From positions 1-15,262 of the forward strand of contig JAKBSB010000009.1 of assembly GCA_021845155.1 (NCBI GenBank): a stretch of DNA of 15,262 bases, given 5' to 3'. A model generated the notes under the pieces. It was given only the letters and a program-made list of their open reading frames with translations, did not search any database and was not told the DNA's origin. Within the stretch, counting starts at the first letter, position 1; the number at the start of each line of letters is the position of its first letter. The stretch is from Thermoplasmata archaeon. Its GTDB lineage: Archaea > Thermoplasmatota > Thermoplasmata > Thermoplasmatales > Thermoplasmataceae. Positions 12,983 to 15,262 of this stretch are shown piece by piece. Both the position numbers and the translations under genes were made by a program.

Positions 12983-14992
12983 TTACCATATCTTTATTTT
13001 TTTGAAGACCGGATCGTCTTTCCTGAATAGCCCTCCAAATACCTTTTCGAAATCCTCATGAGCGTAAACAGGAAGCTCGGCCCTGTATTTATCAGGAGAA
13101 TGTGGATCGTTTGAGACCTGCCATCTCAGTGTCTGGTCTTTTATATTCATTCTCCAGCCTTGTGCCCAACCCAGGAAGAATCTCTGTTCTGGTGTGAGAT
13201 TGTCAACCATAACCCTCTTTTCCGGGTGCTTTTTTAACTTTCTCTGAAGAGCCTCGTATGCTATACTTACGCCACCCAGATCCGCAATGTTTTCTCCAAG
13301 TGTCAGTTCCCCATTAACATGGAGGCCAGGAAGAGCTTCCTGTGAACCGTAAAGATCAACCACCTGCTTTGCCCTTTCCATGAACGCCTTTTCATCTTCC
13401 TCTGTCCACCATTCTTTTATGTTCCCGTCCGCATCAAACTTCCTTCCCTCGTCATCGAAGCCATGCGTGATCTCATGAGCTATTGTCCCACCTGTTGCCC
13501 CATAGTTTACAGCGTCATCCATTTCACTGTCGAAGAAAGGCGGTTGTAATATGCCTGCAGGGAACACTATCTCATTTTCAGTTGGCGAAAAATAAGCATT
13601 CACAGTGGGAGGAGTCATTTCCCAGAGGTCCCTGTCCACGGGTTTATTGACCCTTTCAATATGTCTTTTAAATTCAAATTCATTGCATCTTAGTATATTT
13701 CCCAGGTAGTCGCGTGCTTCTATTCTCACGGGTGAATAGTCTATAAACTTCTTTGGATAACCAATCTTTGCCCTGAACTTCTTGAATTTTTCGATGGCCT
13801 TTTCCTTTGTTGCTTCGCTCATCCAGTCTATGTGACTTAACCGATCCATGAAGACCTCCTTTATGTCTTCGATCATTTCGTTCATTTTTTCCCTTGGTTC
13901 TTCACCGAATTCTTCCTCGACGTATATTTTTCCAAGAGCCTCACCCATGTGTGAATCAATTACGGATACTGCAGTTTTCCATCTTTTTTCTGGATCCTTC
14001 TGGCCAAACAGTTTTCTGTGAAAGAAATCGAAATTCTCGCTCTCCACCTCAGAGTGCAGGTATGGCGCAGTTCCATTGATCACTTTCCACTTGATGTATA
14101 TTTTCCAGTCCTCAAGTGGTATTTCCTCCAACATTTTACAAAGTTCATGGAAAAATTCCGGTTGACCAGCGATTACATAATTAACTTCACCGAGATTTAT
14201 TCCGGTAAAATAACTTTTAAGCCTCATTTCCGGAAATTGATCATCTATTTCAGTGAACTGGACCCTGTTGTAATTCTTCTCCGGATCCCTTAGCTCAACA
14301 GGACTCCGACTTGACTTTGCCAGTTTTGTTTCAATGTCCATTATTTTACTGGAGAAGTCCTTCGAACTGATCTCATCATAACCATACAGGATGAACATGT
14401 TCTCAATATGCTGTTTATACTGTTCCCTTATTTCCTTGAAAGAGTCCAGAATATAATATTCCTTATTTGGTAGAGTCAATCCACCCTGTGCAATATAGAA
14501 GGAGTAAACTGAGCTATTTTTCTCGTCTATGTCAGAATCTGCAGAGAAAAGTACTGGAATACCCGATGAATGCAATGTTGAAAGGGATGAAACCAGATCA
14601 GCTATGGATTTTATATTTTCAACCATTTGTAATATTTTCTCTATAGGCTTAAATTTTAATTCATCAATGAGTCCCCTGTCCATGGATGATATATAGAAGT
14701 TTCCGATCATTTTCCGTACATTGTCAGATCCCCCTTCAACCTCTTCGGCACATTTTTCAAGTATTTTTCCAAGAATATATCGGTTTTTTTCATAAAGTTC
14801 AGAAGAGGCCCCCCAGTATGAACGATCTGACGGGATAGGATGTGTTTTCAACCAATTTCCATTGGCATAATCGTAAAAATTTTCGGCTAGATCAATGCCA
14901 TGATCAATATATTCGACAGAAAATCTAGGATCTTCTGGTTTTTCATCGTCTCCAATTAGTGGGAACTTATCTTTAAAAGTGCCAGTGCTCAT
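12983..14992 (-). CDS. M13-family zinc endopeptidase (neprilysin/PepO-like)
   Basis: This 669-residue protein is the usual length for M13 peptidases without a membrane anchor. The substrate-binding NAYFSP is at 465-470, the PAGILQPPFF strand follows, the zinc site is HEITH at 506-510, and the third zinc ligand is E567 in GENIADLGG (566-574). D571 fits the conserved E-x3-D pattern. The N-terminal domain (about 30-400) supplies the lid of the chamber that limits substrates to small peptides. The first residues (MSTGTFKDKFPL) carry no signal peptide or membrane span, so the enzyme is probably cytoplasmic and degrades peptides below the proteasome or tricorn size class. The C terminus ends in KKIKIW: it keeps the family's terminal Trp but lacks the usual Cys. 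It stands alone, convergent with the Sm-like gene. Confidence 0.92.
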   Translation of the reverse strand: MSTGTFKDKFPLIGDDEKPEDPRFSVEYIDHGIDLAENFYDYANGNWLKTHPIPSDRSYWGASSELYEKNRYILGKILEKCAEEVEGGSDNVRKMIGNFYISSMDRGLIDELKFKPIEKILQMVENIKSIADLVSSLSTLHSSGIPVLFSADSDIDEKNSSVYSFYIAQGGLTLPNKEYYILDSFKEIREQYKQHIENMFILYGYDEISSKDFSSKIMDIETKLAKSSRSPVELRDPEKNYNRVQFTEIDDQFPEMRLKSYFTGINLGEVNYVIAGQPEFFHELCKMLEEIPLEDWKIYIKWKVINGTAPYLHSEVESENFDFFHRKLFGQKDPEKRWKTAVSVIDSHMGEALGKIYVEEEFGEEPREKMNEMIEDIKEVFMDRLSHIDWMSEATKEKAIEKFKKFRAKIGYPKKFIDYSPVRIEARDYLGNILRCNEFEFKRHIERVNKPVDRDLWEMTPPTVNAYFSPTENEIVFPAGILQPPFFDSEMDDAVNYGATGGTIAHEITHGFDDEGRKFDADGNIKEWWTEEDEKAFMERAKQVVDLYGSQEALPGLHVNGELTLGENIADLGGVSIAYEALQRKLKKHPEKRVMVDNLTPEQRFFLGWAQGWRMNIKDQTLRWQVSNDPHSPDKYRAELPVYAHEDFEKVFGGLFRKDDPVFKKIKIW

Positions 14993-15195
14993 ATATCCTG
15001 AAATGATAATTTACCATAAGGATTTCTTTTGTCACCTGCATTAATTGGTTAAGTACTACGTTTCCACCTGTTTCTAACATTTGCTATGTGAAAATCCCCT
15101 TTAGCATTATAAAAATGGAAACTGGTCAAGATGTTATGGTGATGTAAAACTCTGATAAAGCAATTCGACCACATGAGGAGGGACAATGCCTGTTC
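14993..15195. promoter_or_regulatory. divergent intergenic region with TATA-like boxes
   Basis: The ATTATAAAAATG element at 15106-15117 is a good plus-strand TATA box predicting a start near 15137. On the minus strand, weaker AT-rich segments around 15006-15022 could serve the peptidase gene. GAGGAGGGA at 15175-15183 is a strong ribosome-binding-like stretch for the gene at the right edge. No other feature was found here. Confidence 0.4.
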
Positions 15196-15262
15196 ATGGG
15201 GGAACTTGAAAGTTTTAGAATGGCAAACGAACAGTTGTTTCCTATCCTTCTGACTGAATCAA
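15196..15262 (+). CDS. probable N-terminus of a gene running off the right edge
   Basis: An ATG at 15196 opens a frame that runs to the window end (22 codons, starting MGELESFRMANEQLF). It sits about 12 bases after a GGAGG stretch and about 80 bases downstream of a good TATA box. A competing ATG at 15186 gives only seven codons before a stop. A third ATG at 15174 reads 26 codons. The residues seen are too few to recognise a family. Confidence 0.4.
   Translation, partial: MGELESFRMANEQLFPILLTES

Noticed and set aside
1..15262. CRISPR arrays, insertion sequences and tRNA genes
   Set aside because: No regular direct repeats, transposase motifs or cloverleaf with T-loop consensus were seen on either strand.

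Overview
The window looks archaeal, most likely from the Thermoplasmatales or a close euryarchaeal relative. It carries archaeosine synthase, an exosome Csl4 protein and an archaeal Sm-like protein. Several start codons sit about 25-28 bases downstream of TATA-like boxes with no leader, which is the leaderless pattern common in that group. The order-level assignment is an inference from gene content and moderate AT-richness; no rRNA or species marker is present.

Left part (1-2711) is an accessory region. It holds the tail of an unknown gene, an AbiEii-like nucleotidyltransferase (type IV toxin family), a VapBC toxin-antitoxin pair on the minus strand with a candidate palindromic operator inside its promoter, and a histidine-phosphatase-superfamily protein.

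Middle part (2712-9940, all minus strand) is one tightly packed operon read from right to left. It encodes a 993-residue secreted, very sequon-rich protein with carboxypeptidase-regulatory-like repeats, a small cytoplasmic helical protein, a single-span membrane coiled-coil protein, a MoxR AAA+ ATPase, a DUF58/vWA-like membrane protein and a multi-span membrane protein. Genes overlap by a few bases or abut. The layout suggests a MoxR-DUF58 chaperone-like machine dedicated to an envelope complex or to maturation of the large surface protein.

Right part (9992-15262) is mostly RNA biology. arcS (archaeosine synthase, minus strand) diverges from a roughly 260-bp GC-rich stretch that I read as a candidate structured RNA with its own TATA box. 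It is followed on the plus strand by csl4, a 53-residue coiled-coil microprotein and an Sm-like protein in a compact unit. A convergent gene encodes an M13-family (neprilysin/PepO-like) zinc endopeptidase without a signal peptide. The right edge has the probable start of another plus-strand gene.

The most interesting unexplained element is the candidate RNA at about 11645-11900. Next is the MoxR/DUF58/glycoprotein operon with its two unrecognised small partners.
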